Positions 9,138 to 18,159 of a stretch of DNA of 64,000 nucleotides are shown piece after piece; position 1 is the first letter of the stretch; the number at the start of each line of letters is the position of its first letter. Position numbers and translations under genes: made by a program. The stretch spans positions 372,001 to 436,000 of the forward strand of contig NZ_JBFEFI010000006.1 in NCBI RefSeq assembly GCF_040717535.1. Direction: 5' to 3'. The notes beneath the pieces are model-generated. The model made no database searches and was not told the DNA's origin. It saw nothing but the letters and a program-made list of their open reading frames with translations. The stretch is from Thalassoglobus sp. JC818. GTDB taxonomy: Bacteria > Planctomycetota > Planctomycetia > Planctomycetales > Planctomycetaceae.

Positions 9138-10174
9138 GAGTCGACGGCCTCCAGTTCGAAGGTCCGGGCATTCACGCGGAGCCTCTGTTTGATTTTGGTG
9201 GCCTCCGCAGAGCTACGCTGAGATCGGAAAGACCACAGAACCGAAGCGACTCCGAGCAGCACTGCAATAGCTAACGGAACGTAATAAAGGTCACGTCTTG
9301 GACGATAACTGACGGTCTTCACTTCCGTCGTTTCAATCTCATCGAGCCGTTGATAGATTTTTGAGAGTTCATCCCGATTTAAAGCGAGAAAGTACTCTCC
9401 ACCAGCAACCTTTGAAACTTCGCGAAGCGTTTCCTGATCGAGTCGTTCTTCGCCGACGGTCTCAGGATTTCCCATAGCGACTGTATAAATAGTGATCCCG
9501 CGATCACGGGCGACTCTGGCTGCTTCGGGAGGAGGAACTTGACTGCCAGTGTCGTTGCCATCGGTCAGAGCAATGATGGTTTTGGCGGGTGCATCGCTTT
9601 CTGAAAAGAGTTGAATTCCCAATCCGATCGCGTCTCCGAAAGCAGTTTTCGGACCAGCCATTCCGACAGCGGTCTCGTCCGTGAGTTGTCGACACAACTC
9701 CAGATCCGTGGTGAATGGAACCTGCAAGAACGGAGCGTCTCCGAAGACCACCAAACCAACACGATCTCCTTGGCGGTCTTCCAGAAACTCGTCCAGAACC
9801 CCCTTCACAGCTGTCAATCGATCGACTGTCTGCCCCGATTCGTTGGTGAAGTCTTTCTGATCCATCGATGCGGAAAGATCGATCAACAGCAGTAAATCTC
9901 GAGTCGGGAGAGTGCGTTCGATCGGCTTCTCATACCACTGTGGTCGGGCCAGCGCAACGACAACCAATATCCAGATCAGGCTTCGCACAATCAGGGAAAG
10001 ACCCTTCCCGGAAGTTCGGACAACTTCGCCTCCGCCCCCTGCCCCTTGAATGCGAGACAGAAACGGAATACGCACTGCAGGTCGAACTTCGACTCTTCCC
10101 GGAAGGAAGTAATGCACCAGAATCGGAAGAACCGAAGCGGCAAACATCCACGGATAATCGAACGCTAACATCAC
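9134..10174 (-). CDS. VWA-domain membrane protein with intact MIDAS (BatA-like)
   Basis: 346 residues. Membrane helices near 10-25 and 60-76 precede a von Willebrand A domain (about 92-280); a third helix lies near 305-320. The MIDAS is intact: D99-L-S101-A-S103-M, the downstream threonine in K-T-A-F-G-D-A, and A-L-T-D-G-N-D. This is the BatA arrangement: an exoplasmic or periplasmic VWA domain that binds partners through a divalent cation, usually under the action of the MoxR ATPase. Start alternatives are two adjacent ATGs (10174 and 10171); the first gives a 4-nt overlap with the DUF4381 gene. An N-terminal Gly-rich loop (residues 45-49) is a minor oddity. Confidence 0.85.
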   Translation of the reverse strand: MMLAFDYPWMFAASVLPILVHYFLPGRVEVRPAVRIPFLSRIQGAGGGGEVVRTSGKGLSLIVRSLIWILVVVALARPQWYEKPIERTLPTRDLLLLIDLSASMDQKDFTNESGQTVDRLTAVKGVLDEFLEDRQGDRVGLVVFGDAPFLQVPFTTDLELCRQLTDETAVGMAGPKTAFGDAIGLGIQLFSESDAPAKTIIALTDGNDTGSQVPPPEAARVARDRGITIYTVAMGNPETVGEERLDQETLREVSKVAGGEYFLALNRDELSKIYQRLDEIETTEVKTVSYRPRRDLYYVPLAIAVLLGVASVLWSFRSQRSSAEATKIKQRLRVNARTFELEAVDS

Positions 10175-10632
10175 ACTTCCTCTTCAATTGAAGTGTGGCG
10201 ATTTGTCCAATTCGTCGCGAAGCTTTTTAGCTCTAACAGTCCATCTTTTTCGTTCCCTGAATACAAAGCTTCGGTGAGTGATTCTCTGACGGTTGCGTTC
10301 ATCTCAAGTTGACCGGTTCGAATCAACCAGTCACACCATTCAGTTCCAGACAGTTTGGCGACGTTTTGACGTGGGAAGGCACTCAAGGAGGTGCGTTTCA
10401 GGACTGATGCCACTTCCGCAGCAGAGCGAGCATCTTCAATGAGCGCAATGGCTTCTCTTCGATAAGCGTTCGCCCTCCACTGTCTGAAAACTCGATAAGC
10501 CCAGACAGCCAGCCCGAACACACAGAGCCCCAACACAACCCACCAACCGGGAGCGAGCGGCCACCACGAAACAGGCTCTTGCGCGACGATGTCGCGGAGG
10601 TTGGAAAGGCTAGCTGGATCAGTCTTCATCAT
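10171..10632 (-). CDS. DUF4381 family membrane protein
   Basis: 153 residues with an early Trp/Pro-rich segment (E-P-V-S-W-W-P-L-A-P-G-W-W), one transmembrane helix (about 28-46) and a cytosolic helical domain containing A-L-I-E-D-A and L-S-G-T-E-W-C-D-W-L. This pattern and position, between a DUF58 protein and a BatA protein, are characteristic of DUF4381, an uncharacterised accessory of MoxR/VWA operons. It overlaps DUF58 at 10629-10632 and the BatA-like gene at 10171-10174, each by an ATGA junction. No enzymatic residues are evident. Confidence 0.75.
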   Translation of the reverse strand: MMKTDPASLSNLRDIVAQEPVSWWPLAPGWWVVLGLCVFGLAVWAYRVFRQWRANAYRREAIALIEDARSAAEVASVLKRTSLSAFPRQNVAKLSGTEWCDWLIRTGQLEMNATVRESLTEALYSGNEKDGLLELKSFATNWTNRHTSIEEEV

Positions 10633-11552
10633 CGTTGACCCAAAGCAGTGAGAACTTGTTCCGAAACCGGGTCATGCGTGCAGATCGGCAGAATCGGGAT
10701 TCGAAGCGCCCCCAACCGTTTCCGTAATTGATCGCATCGCTCCTGAAACAATTGCTGATACCGATCCTGAAATTTCGCTCCGGTCGGAACGTTCAGCCAG
10801 GTTTCTCCATCTGTGGCGTCCATCTGACCGCTGACCGGGAGACGAATTCCGAGCGGATCATAAATCAAAGCTGCCAGAACATCGTTGTGTCGAGCGAGCT
10901 TCATGACCAGTTGACGCGTTGTGTCATCATCGCCGTCGTAGTCTGTGATGATCACGATCAGAAAATCGTGAGTCGCAACGTTGACCGCTCGCCGCAAGGC
11001 AAGATTCAGTCCATTGGCATGCGAGCTTTGCTGCGAAGCGTCGAGTTGCTGGTTCATGGCAACCATCTCGTGACAGATTCGCAACACGCTCTTACGACTT
11101 CGACGGGGAGCAATCTCGACGAAATCATGGTCGTTAAAAAGGATTGCCCCCACGCGATCACCAACATCGAGCGTTCGCCACGCACACAACGCTGCGAGTT
11201 CGGCTGCCGTTGTTGCTTTCGTGGCACGAGCACTTCCGAAGAACATGTTCGAACGCTGGTCGACGAGCATTAAGACCGGACGTTCGCGATCTTCGGTGAA
11301 CACGCGAACGTGTGGCTTTCGCAGCCTCGCGGTCGCTTTCCAATCCATTGAGCGAATGTCATCTCCCGGGCGATATTCTCGAAGTTCCTCGAAGGACAAC
11401 CCGCGACCTCGAAGACGCGAACCATGTCGCCCACTGAGAAGACTTGTCACCGGTTGACGAGGTAACAGCGAAAATCCTTTCGCTTCGTGCTGCAAACGCA
11501 CGAGTTGCTCCAGCGTCGCGTGAACAGTTGACGTCCGCTTCGATTCCGGCAT
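10629..11552 (-). CDS. DUF58 domain-containing protein
   Basis: 307 residues. The DUF58 core is recognisable from R-G-L-S-F-E-E-L-R-E-Y-R-P-G-D-D-I-R-S-M-D-W-K-A-T-A, followed by L-M-L-V-D-Q-R-S-N-M, a VWA-like strand in which D-Q-R-S-N resembles a weak MIDAS. DUF58 proteins are nearly always encoded next to a MoxR AAA+ ATPase and are thought to be its clients or adaptors. The gene starts 8 nt after the moxR stop. No membrane segment is seen, so it is presumably cytosolic and links the ATPase to the membrane-bound VWA proteins. Confidence 0.85.
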   Translation of the reverse strand: MPESKRTSTVHATLEQLVRLQHEAKGFSLLPRQPVTSLLSGRHGSRLRGRGLSFEELREYRPGDDIRSMDWKATARLRKPHVRVFTEDRERPVLMLVDQRSNMFFGSARATKATTAAELAALCAWRTLDVGDRVGAILFNDHDFVEIAPRRSRKSVLRICHEMVAMNQQLDASQQSSHANGLNLALRRAVNVATHDFLIVIITDYDGDDDTTRQLVMKLARHNDVLAALIYDPLGIRLPVSGQMDATDGETWLNVPTGAKFQDRYQQLFQERCDQLRKRLGALRIPILPICTHDPVSEQVLTALGQR

Positions 11553-11560
11553 CTCAATCC

Positions 11561-12523
11561 CTAACTGACAGCGACTTGATCAAGAATTGCCTGAATCACA
11601 TCCTCTCGCGTTTTCCCGAGTGCTTCCGCTTCATAGGACAAGTGAACTCGATGGGCCAGACATGCTGGGGCGACCGCTTGAACATCTTCCGGAGTGACAA
11701 AGTCCTTGCCTTGCAGCCACGCTCGCGCACGCGACGCAGCATCAAGAGCGATCGTTCCACGCGGGCTGGCCCCGATCTCGATCCACGTCTTCAGTTCATC
11801 GCCATAGAGTTCTGGATTTCGTGTCGCGACGATGAGATTGACGATATATTCCTCGACCGACTCCGCCACTCGCACATCGTGAACTTCCTGACGGGCTTGA
11901 AAGATGACCTCTTCGGATATCGGATCGGGAGGACTGTCTGCTTTTCCGGCGTTCTCTTTGCGGACAAGTCGCAGAATCGAAAGTTCATTCTCGCCTGCCG
12001 GATACGGGACTTGAACATAAAGCAGAAAGCGGTCCATCTGTGCTTCGGGAAGCGGATAAGTCCCTTCCTGTTCGATTGGATTCTGTGTTGCCAGCACGAG
12101 AAATAGATCGGGAAGCTTATGTGTCTTCCCCGCGACGGTGACTTGTCGCTCCTCCATTGCTTCGAGCAGAGCTGCCTGAACCTTCGCAGGTGCGCGATTG
12201 ATCTCGTCGGTCAGAATCAGGTTCCCGAAAATCGGTCCTTCCTGAAACTCGAACTCACCCGTCTGTTCAATGTAAATCTCCGAGCCGGTGACGTCTGACG
12301 GCAACAAATCGGGAGTGAACTGAACGCGCTGAAACTGACCGTTGATCAACGTCGCCAGTGTCTTAATGGAGCGAGTCTTGGCCGTTCCTGGAAGCCCTTC
12401 CATGAGGACGTTTCCATTCGCCAGGAGTGCGATCAACAGCCGCTCGACGACTGCTTCCTGACCGATCACAGCTGCATTCATCGCTTTGGAGAGTTGCTGA
12501 AAAGATTCGCGAGGAGTCGGCAT
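11561..12523 (-). CDS. MoxR-family AAA+ ATPase
   Basis: 320 residues, the usual MoxR size. Walker A is G-L-P-G-T-A-K-T (about residues 44-51), Walker B is I-L-T-D-E-I-N-R-A, and sensor 1 is L-A-T-Q-N-P-I-E-Q-E-G-T-Y-P-L-P-E-A-Q-M-D-R, the family hallmark. The C-terminal lid contains S-P-R-G-T-I-A-L. MoxR ATPases act as chaperones that remodel VWA-domain partners, sometimes for metal insertion. It is the first gene of the seven-gene operon. I chose the ATG at 12523; a GTG at 12550 would add nine residues. A structured leader lies upstream. Confidence 0.9.
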   Translation of the reverse strand: MPTPRESFQQLSKAMNAAVIGQEAVVERLLIALLANGNVLMEGLPGTAKTRSIKTLATLINGQFQRVQFTPDLLPSDVTGSEIYIEQTGEFEFQEGPIFGNLILTDEINRAPAKVQAALLEAMEERQVTVAGKTHKLPDLFLVLATQNPIEQEGTYPLPEAQMDRFLLYVQVPYPAGENELSILRLVRKENAGKADSPPDPISEEVIFQARQEVHDVRVAESVEEYIVNLIVATRNPELYGDELKTWIEIGASPRGTIALDAASRARAWLQGKDFVTPEDVQAVAPACLAHRVHLSYEAEALGKTREDVIQAILDQVAVS

Positions 12524-12612
12524 TAGAGAATTTTCTGATTTGGTGTGCACTCACTCGCACGAGCAAACTCAGCCATTGATCTGATGAAAGAGTCCAAGCG
12601 AGTGCACAGGAA

Positions 12613-12627
12613 AGAGCAACTTGCTCT
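12613..12627. promoter_or_regulatory. 15-bp palindrome upstream of moxR
   Basis: AGAGCAA-C-TTGCTCT: two perfect 7-bp arms around a single base, centred about 97 bp upstream of the chosen moxR start. This geometry suits a dimeric repressor site, but no cognate regulator is identifiable nearby. Confidence 0.35.
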
Positions 12628-12686
12628 AGAGAGGTTTTCTACGACTTCGATACAGCAACAGCGATTCACGCTGCTACAGAAGAAGA

Positions 12687-12754
12687 GACCAGCCAAACAA
12701 CCTGATCCTAACCAATCAAACTTGGACTCGCTAGGACCGGGCAATTGGCTGGTC
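12687..12754 (-). terminator. Nested stem-loop between WD40 gene and moxR operon
   Basis: Outer arms GACCAGCCAA (12687-12696) and TTGGCTGGTC (12745-12754) are perfectly complementary. Inside them TCCTA/TAGGA (12706-12710 with 12732-12736) and CCAA/TTGG (12712-12715 with 12722-12725) also pair, giving three stacked helices. On the minus strand the element lies about 73 nt after the WD40 gene stop and is followed by a pyrimidine-rich TCTTCTTCT tract. It may end the WD40 transcript or form a structured leader for moxR. Confidence 0.45.
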
Positions 12755-12826
12755 AACCGACTTCCGCTCATTTCGAACAACGACCTATTCACACAGGGTT
12801 CAGTTCCTCGAATGAGTGAACGGCCA

Positions 12827-15800
12827 CTATTCGACAGCTTCTTCGACTGCGGCCGCTGGAGCTTCGATCGGCTCGATTCCGGTCGCACTAACGAACATCG
12901 CTCCATTCTCAGCGATCGAGACAATCTGATCTCCACCCGCTGAGAACTTAAAATCGACGATCTCGTTATTGACTTTATAGTTGTAACCTCCCTGCCGATG
13001 AGCATGGACTTCGATCAGTCGTTGACGATCGCCCGTCTTCGGATCAATCAAGACCAGGTGTTCTCCAATCGCCAATGCCAGCGAAGTCCCATCCGGAGAA
13101 AGTTCCATGTGCGAGACTACCCACTCATGTCGGCCATTGAATGTCGGAACGGGAACAACTCCCGCATCTTTCAATGAATAGCTCCAACTTTTCTGGCCAT
13201 TCGAAAGATCCCAAGCGACAACCTCTCCCGGTCGACTACCATCATTGGTGCCTTGATCAATCGTTAGAAGATGTTGACAGTCGGGATGGATGATCGCGTT
13301 CACAACATGCGGATACGAACGACCGCTGACATTAGGTTCTCCGATCGATTTCACCTCCCAGAGCCGTGCAGCGAGATTCACCGTCGGTCGCCCGGTTTCT
13401 TTAGCCAGCAGATATTGCCCATCTGATGACCACGTCAGTGACTGCCTCTCGGCAAACGGAAACAGGTCGGTCACCTGACTCTGATCGTCTTTGAGATTCG
13501 CAATATGGAGTTGATACTCACCTTGGTGTTCATATCCGGAGTCTGAGCGAACGATCCCTTCAATCATGAGTGCGATGCGACTCCCATCAGGTGAGAAGCG
13601 TGCAAATCGTTTTCCAACTTGAACATTCTTGATGTCATCTTTCCAGACAGTCTTGGTCGAATTCGGATCATCGAGATTGATGACAACGATTTGTTGTTCA
13701 GAAATTTGGTTGGACTGCTTTTGCCCAGCTCCAAGAGCCTGATCCCTATGACGATAGAATGCTGCAAATTTTCCATCATCAGAAATGTCGAGGCACCGCA
13801 ATTCTTGCCAGCCGATTTGGTTGTTGTACGACAGCCGGGGAATTGCCAATCGTCTGGCTGATGCTTTCGGGGCTCCGACATCGAACCAATCAATGAGAAA
13901 TCTCTCATTTTTCCCAGACTTCTCGATCTTATAAGCAAGCAGTTTCTGTCCGTCTCTTGAGCCGTAAACACTTTCCGGACGTATGTCCTGCGCAGGAATG
14001 GCGAATGGTGTCGGTGACGCTGGATGCCAGATCACGACTCGATTCATCTCCCCTTTCTCAGCGGGTGCATCTTCTTCAAAAACGCTCCACACATTGGAGT
14101 GGTTAAACCCCAGCAGTTTCTTTTCGTCTCCATTGCGATTCTCTTCCTCTCCCGGCCAAGCTGGAATCTTGCGAATTGGCTCTGTGACCAACTCGGTTTC
14201 GGGCTGCCATTCAACAATTTCAATGGGCTGCGGTGTCGATGATTCCGCAGAATTATTCTCGGCATACTTGGAATAGACCACAAAGCGTCCGGAGGGAGCG
14301 ACTGCAGAAAATTGAAGTCCAGAAACTGGTCGCCAGTCGACAACGTTCAGGTGCTGATCATCAATCAATCCAATGGCTGTCTCGGTCAACTGAGTGAATC
14401 GACCACCTTCGAGTGACTCAAAGTGGTAGCCGTCTCCATCTGGTCCGGAAGGAGAGAACGCCGGACTCTGACCGTCCCAGGACAGCTCGTTCACCTGCCT
14501 TTTAGAATTGAACTTGAAGTGTCCAACAATCGAATTCCGCTCTGGATGATTGCAGATTTCTCCTTCCACAGTGTGAGGTTGAGTCGCCCCGCGAGAGAGG
14601 TCTCCATTGGGGAGGATGTTCCAGAACTCAAGCCGGTCTCCTCCGACCATTAACTTTGCCCCATTCGGGGAAAAGATTACATTCGCCAATTCGCGTGCAG
14701 AACCTGTGACAACCTCAGCTCGATCGTCCGCATTTCGTAAATCCCAGACGACCACTTGATCGGTTCCATGCACCGCAGCAATCTTTGATCCATCTGGAGC
14801 GACTGCAATTTGCAGCGGGGAGTTTTCCTCGACATTCGAAAACTGTGAGGCTGCATCAATGGTGCGGGTCACTTTTCCGGACTGACAATCAATCAGCAGA
14901 ATCTTTCGATCACTCGAAACAGCAAAGATTCTTTTCGACGAAGAATCGAAAACAACAGGAAGTGGAGCCTTTCGCCCCTGAACACTCGATGAAGTGATAT
15001 TGGTGCTTTCAAACGATTGCACCGGAAAGGTGGCAAGTTGTTCCCCTGTGTGGAGATTCCACAGACGCAGCTGCGCGGGATACGACCACCCCGTTCGATA
15101 TTCATCCTTGATGAGTTCAGCCAGAACTTTTTCATCAGGAGAAAAAAGCAGCGAGATCCACCTGAGATCGTTTTCAGATTTTTCAGGGGCCTCCCACTTC
15201 ATCAATGGTTTCCGCGAATTCACGTTCCAGACGATGAGTTCGTTAGGACTCGCAGTCGCCAGACGTGTTTCATTGGGAGAGATGGCAATGGCCCAGACAT
15301 CTTCACTGTGTCCAACGAACTGATTTCTCGACGCAGGAGTCGGAATCGATTCCTGCTCGACTTCAACGAGTTGATTCACGGTTCGATCGGAGTCTCCAGA
15401 TTCTGAACCAGGTTGCTCCACCGGATCAGTCGTTCCTCCGCTGCCGGAACCACTACCGCTACTGACTCCACCATCGTCACCGCCGCCTGGAGTGTCATCT
15501 CCTCCTGGGACTCGTGACGGTACTTTATTGTTGTTGACAACATCTGACTTGGGACCGAAGAGAAAATATCCAGCCCCCAGAGCGAGAATGGCTGTCACGA
15601 CGACAGCACCAACGAGTTTGACAGGGCCTGCTCCTCCGACAGGTTGCGGAGAGTTTTCACCTTCTTGGGGGTTGCCGGCTTCCGCGGTGGAATTCTCAGC
15701 TGTCTGGTTCTCGAGTTGTTGTTGATCTTTAGTCGTCGGATCTGTCGCTGATGCTGAAACTTTCTCGTCTGGACTTTTCCCTGCCGCTGAAATCCCCGCA

Positions 15801-15925
15801 GCGACAGCCCCCATCCGGAACTTTTGTCGACACTTCGGACAAGTGACCTCGCGGTCTGGCGAGACCTCTGCTTTCAGCTTCAAGACCGCGAGACAACGGG
15901 GACACTTGATCGAGCTTCCACTCAT
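12827..15925 (-). CDS. MJ0042 zinc-finger and WD40-repeat membrane protein
   Basis: 1,032 residues. The N-terminus is an MJ0042-type finger (C8-P-R-C11 and C29-P-K-C32), followed by an Asp/Glu/Gln-rich linker, one transmembrane helix (V-V-V-T-A-I-L-A-L-G-A-G-Y, near 110-130), a Gly/Ser/Asp-rich spacer, and about 850 residues of WD40-like beta-propeller blades. These start with F-V-G-H-S-E-D-V-W-A-I-A-I-S-P and contain many S-P-D-G turns. The finger predicts the cytosolic end and the propeller the exported side. Function is unknown; a binding scaffold is likely. I chose ATG 15925 because GAGGAAG precedes it by a normal spacing; an open frame continues upstream to 16333 but lacks family resemblance. 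Confidence 0.8.
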   Translation of the reverse strand: MSGSSIKCPRCLAVLKLKAEVSPDREVTCPKCRQKFRMGAVAAGISAAGKSPDEKVSASATDPTTKDQQQLENQTAENSTAEAGNPQEGENSPQPVGGAGPVKLVGAVVVTAILALGAGYFLFGPKSDVVNNNKVPSRVPGGDDTPGGGDDGGVSSGSGSGSGGTTDPVEQPGSESGDSDRTVNQLVEVEQESIPTPASRNQFVGHSEDVWAIAISPNETRLATASPNELIVWNVNSRKPLMKWEAPEKSENDLRWISLLFSPDEKVLAELIKDEYRTGWSYPAQLRLWNLHTGEQLATFPVQSFESTNITSSSVQGRKAPLPVVFDSSSKRIFAVSSDRKILLIDCQSGKVTRTIDAASQFSNVEENSPLQIAVAPDGSKIAAVHGTDQVVVWDLRNADDRAEVVTGSARELANVIFSPNGAKLMVGGDRLEFWNILPNGDLSRGATQPHTVEGEICNHPERNSIVGHFKFNSKRQVNELSWDGQSPAFSPSGPDGDGYHFESLEGGRFTQLTETAIGLIDDQHLNVVDWRPVSGLQFSAVAPSGRFVVYSKYAENNSAESSTPQPIEIVEWQPETELVTEPIRKIPAWPGEEENRNGDEKKLLGFNHSNVWSVFEEDAPAEKGEMNRVVIWHPASPTPFAIPAQDIRPESVYGSRDGQKLLAYKIEKSGKNERFLIDWFDVGAPKASARRLAIPRLSYNNQIGWQELRCLDISDDGKFAAFYRHRDQALGAGQKQSNQISEQQIVVINLDDPNSTKTVWKDDIKNVQVGKRFARFSPDGSRIALMIEGIVRSDSGYEHQGEYQLHIANLKDDQSQVTDLFPFAERQSLTWSSDGQYLLAKETGRPTVNLAARLWEVKSIGEPNVSGRSYPHVVNAIIHPDCQHLLTIDQGTNDGSRPGEVVAWDLSNGQKSWSYSLKDAGVVPVPTFNGRHEWVVSHMELSPDGTSLALAIGEHLVLIDPKTGDRQRLIEVHAHRQGGYNYKVNNEIVDFKFSAGGDQIVSIAENGAMFVSATGIEPIEAPAAAVEEAVE

Positions 15926-16695
15926 GATGTTTCTTCCTCGGGAATTCCAATCACCAGCTGGCAGTTTCTTGTCGATGGACGACCACGGAGACTTTTTCGT
16001 CGCTTTGATCGATTTGGGTGGAGCCAGTGTTGCGCTCGATAATTTCGTCACGGGACAGACCTCCAAAACACTTGCTGTTGGTTCGTTTGGCAACCTGTCG
16101 TGACGGAGTTGCCAACGATTCATCCCGAAGTGGGACGACAAGAGTTTTGGCGAAAATCGGCTGAATACTGTGCAGCAGAATTTTCGGAGAAGAAAATCGA
16201 AACGCTGAAGATTGGACCCGCATCCCTGAGAACTCGAACTGCCCGCGCAAGACCGCTCCCGAAGCACCAACGCATCCCGGCCCTGAGACAAGATGCCGAT
16301 GGACGTACTTCGATCGCTGTCGATCAGACCCACCTGATCGGACGGTAATAGAGTTCATTGCACCCTTCCGAAGATCCTTGATTTCAGCATGAAATCAAAA
16401 TGGCTTCGCAGGCATGCTCTTCGATGCCACGCACGACCCCAATTCTCGTGAAAGGTCTGACCAAGAGCAAGTCATTCGAAAGAGTGATCAACAATCTCGT
16501 CGCAGCCGCAAAGTCAATTGCGTCATTCGACGGAGCACCAAATATGCGATTCAGATTGTGACACAAGACTGATGATCAGCCGATCGAAGAAAAACGCTCT
16601 TGGTTCAGCTGAATATGTAAGCTTCTCTGGTGAGACGATCTGGACTTTGCTTCTCACTTCAAGTGAGGTTCGGAGAGTTTCAAAGCACCAACGAA
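15926..16695. other. Long intergenic region with two perfect hairpins
   Basis: 770 bp between der and the WD40 gene, both on the minus strand. No convincing gene was found; open frames here show no family pattern. Two perfect inverted repeats stand out: TTGGCAAC/GTTGCCAA (16087-16094 with 16108-16115), about 160 bp upstream of the WD40 start, and TTGATTTCA/TGAAATCAA with a 3-nt loop (16378-16398). The second lies about 300 bp after the der stop and lacks a T-run on the minus strand, so it is a weak terminator candidate or an operator. Confidence 0.4.
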
Positions 16696-18045
16696 TTACT
16701 CTTCGTCTTTGCCGGTTTTACCGCGGAAATAAAGCCGAATCGGGACTTCCTTAAACGGCAATGACTCCCGCATGTACCCCATCAGGAACCGCTTCCAGCT
16801 CTTGTCAAAGAGTTTGGGATCGTTCACTTTCAGAACGATCGTTGGAGGCTCGGTCGCAACCTGTGTGGCAAAGAAAATCTTACCTCGGCGATTCGCCTGA
16901 TACTTGGGCGGGTTGCTCTTGTAAGCTTCATCGACGACTCGATTCAACTGCCCGGTGGAGACGCGCATTCGCGACTGCTTGTAGATTGTCTGGGCGAGGT
17001 TGACGAGTTGTTTGATGTTCTTCCCGTCGCGGGCGGTGATAAACGCGACCGGAACATGCCTCAAGCTGGAAAATGTTGCGAAGAGGTACTCAGCCCACTT
17101 CTCGCTGGTCATGTCTTCATCCAGCCCGAGATCCCATTTGTTCACGACGAAGATGCATGGTTTTGTGCGCTCAAGAATCTCGTCGACGAGTTGTTTGTCG
17201 ACACGGGAAATCCGCTGACTGGCGTCGAAAAACATCATCACGACATTGGCTCGTCGAATACTCTTTTGAGCACGAACGAGACCATAGAACTCAATATCGT
17301 TGGCCAGACTTTTCTTCTTGCGAACCCCCGGAGTATCGATGGCAACGAATGCCTTTTCGTCGAGTTCGAAGCGAATGTCCACGCTGTCGCGTGTCGTCCC
17401 GGCGATTTCACTGACGATCATCCGGTCGGTTTCCGCAAGCGCATTGATGAACGTGCTCTTGCCGACATTCCGTCTTCCGACGATCGCAAGTTTCAGCTCG
17501 GGAACTTCCGAGGAGCGCGTTCCCTGCTCGACTTCGTTGTCGTCCGCTTCCGGCAGGAGTTCGACAACTTTGTCCATCAACTCCTTACGATGCCGGCTTC
17601 CTTTCACACTTGTCTGAATCATCGGCCCATCGGCGATTCCTTCAAACTCGAACATCTCTAAGTCGGTCTTGATGGAATCGCACTTATTCACCACCACCAG
17701 CTTGGGAACATCGATCTTGCGCAGACGCTCCGAAACGAGTTTGTCGAGTGCTGTCAAACCGGTCTGGCCATCGACAACGAACAGAATCAAATCTGCTTCC
17801 TGAAGCGCAAAATCGATCTGTTTTTCGATGTCATCGCTGAGGTCGTCGGAATCGACGATCCCAATTCCACCGGTGTCGACAAGCTCGAAATACCGATCCT
17901 TGTGATGCATCAGGTATTCGACACGATCGCGCGTCACTCCAGCGGTCGCGTCGACCACGGAAACAAGCTTACCGGCCTGCCAGTTCATAATCGAACTTTT
18001 ACCGACGTTCGGACGTCCAACGATCGCGACTTTAGGAATAGACAT
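16696..18045 (-). CDS. der: Ribosome-associated GTPase Der (EngA)
   Basis: 449 residues with the two tandem GTPase domains unique to Der. Domain 1 has G-R-P-N-V-G-K-S-S (P-loop, about 10-18), D-T-G-G and V-N-K-C-D; domain 2 has G-R-R-N-V-G-K-S-T, D-T-P-G and V-N-K-W-D. A KH-like domain follows, ending in an R-L-Y-F-R-G-K motif. Der is required for 50S subunit maturation. I took the start at 18045 so that the protein opens M-S-I-P-K-V-A-I-V-G as in other family members; a start at 18057 would add four residues. The linker between G domains contains an acidic stretch, as usual. It is last in a run of minus-strand genes. Confidence 0.95.
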   Translation of the reverse strand: MSIPKVAIVGRPNVGKSSIMNWQAGKLVSVVDATAGVTRDRVEYLMHHKDRYFELVDTGGIGIVDSDDLSDDIEKQIDFALQEADLILFVVDGQTGLTALDKLVSERLRKIDVPKLVVVNKCDSIKTDLEMFEFEGIADGPMIQTSVKGSRHRKELMDKVVELLPEADDNEVEQGTRSSEVPELKLAIVGRRNVGKSTFINALAETDRMIVSEIAGTTRDSVDIRFELDEKAFVAIDTPGVRKKKSLANDIEFYGLVRAQKSIRRANVVMMFFDASQRISRVDKQLVDEILERTKPCIFVVNKWDLGLDEDMTSEKWAEYLFATFSSLRHVPVAFITARDGKNIKQLVNLAQTIYKQSRMRVSTGQLNRVVDEAYKSNPPKYQANRRGKIFFATQVATEPPTIVLKVNDPKLFDKSWKRFLMGYMRESLPFKEVPIRLYFRGKTGKDEE

Positions 18046-18159
18046 TTCAGCAAACATTGATAGGTACGTGAGAAAACGAATCCACAATCGTATGTCCAAC
18101 ACTTGAGGTTGGAAAGAGCGACGCAGGTTTCCTCTCAGCGAAATTGCGGGAAAGGTCCC

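Noticed and set aside
12523-13005. 160-codon minus-strand frame between moxR and the WD40 gene
   Set aside because: It overlaps the end of the WD40 gene in a different frame and is Ser/Arg/Leu-rich without pattern.
15951-16358. 135-codon minus-strand frame and the upstream extension of the WD40 gene
   Set aside because: Arg/Ser-rich shadows in a promoter region; the real start at 15925 has a GAGGAAG site and opens directly into the zinc finger.
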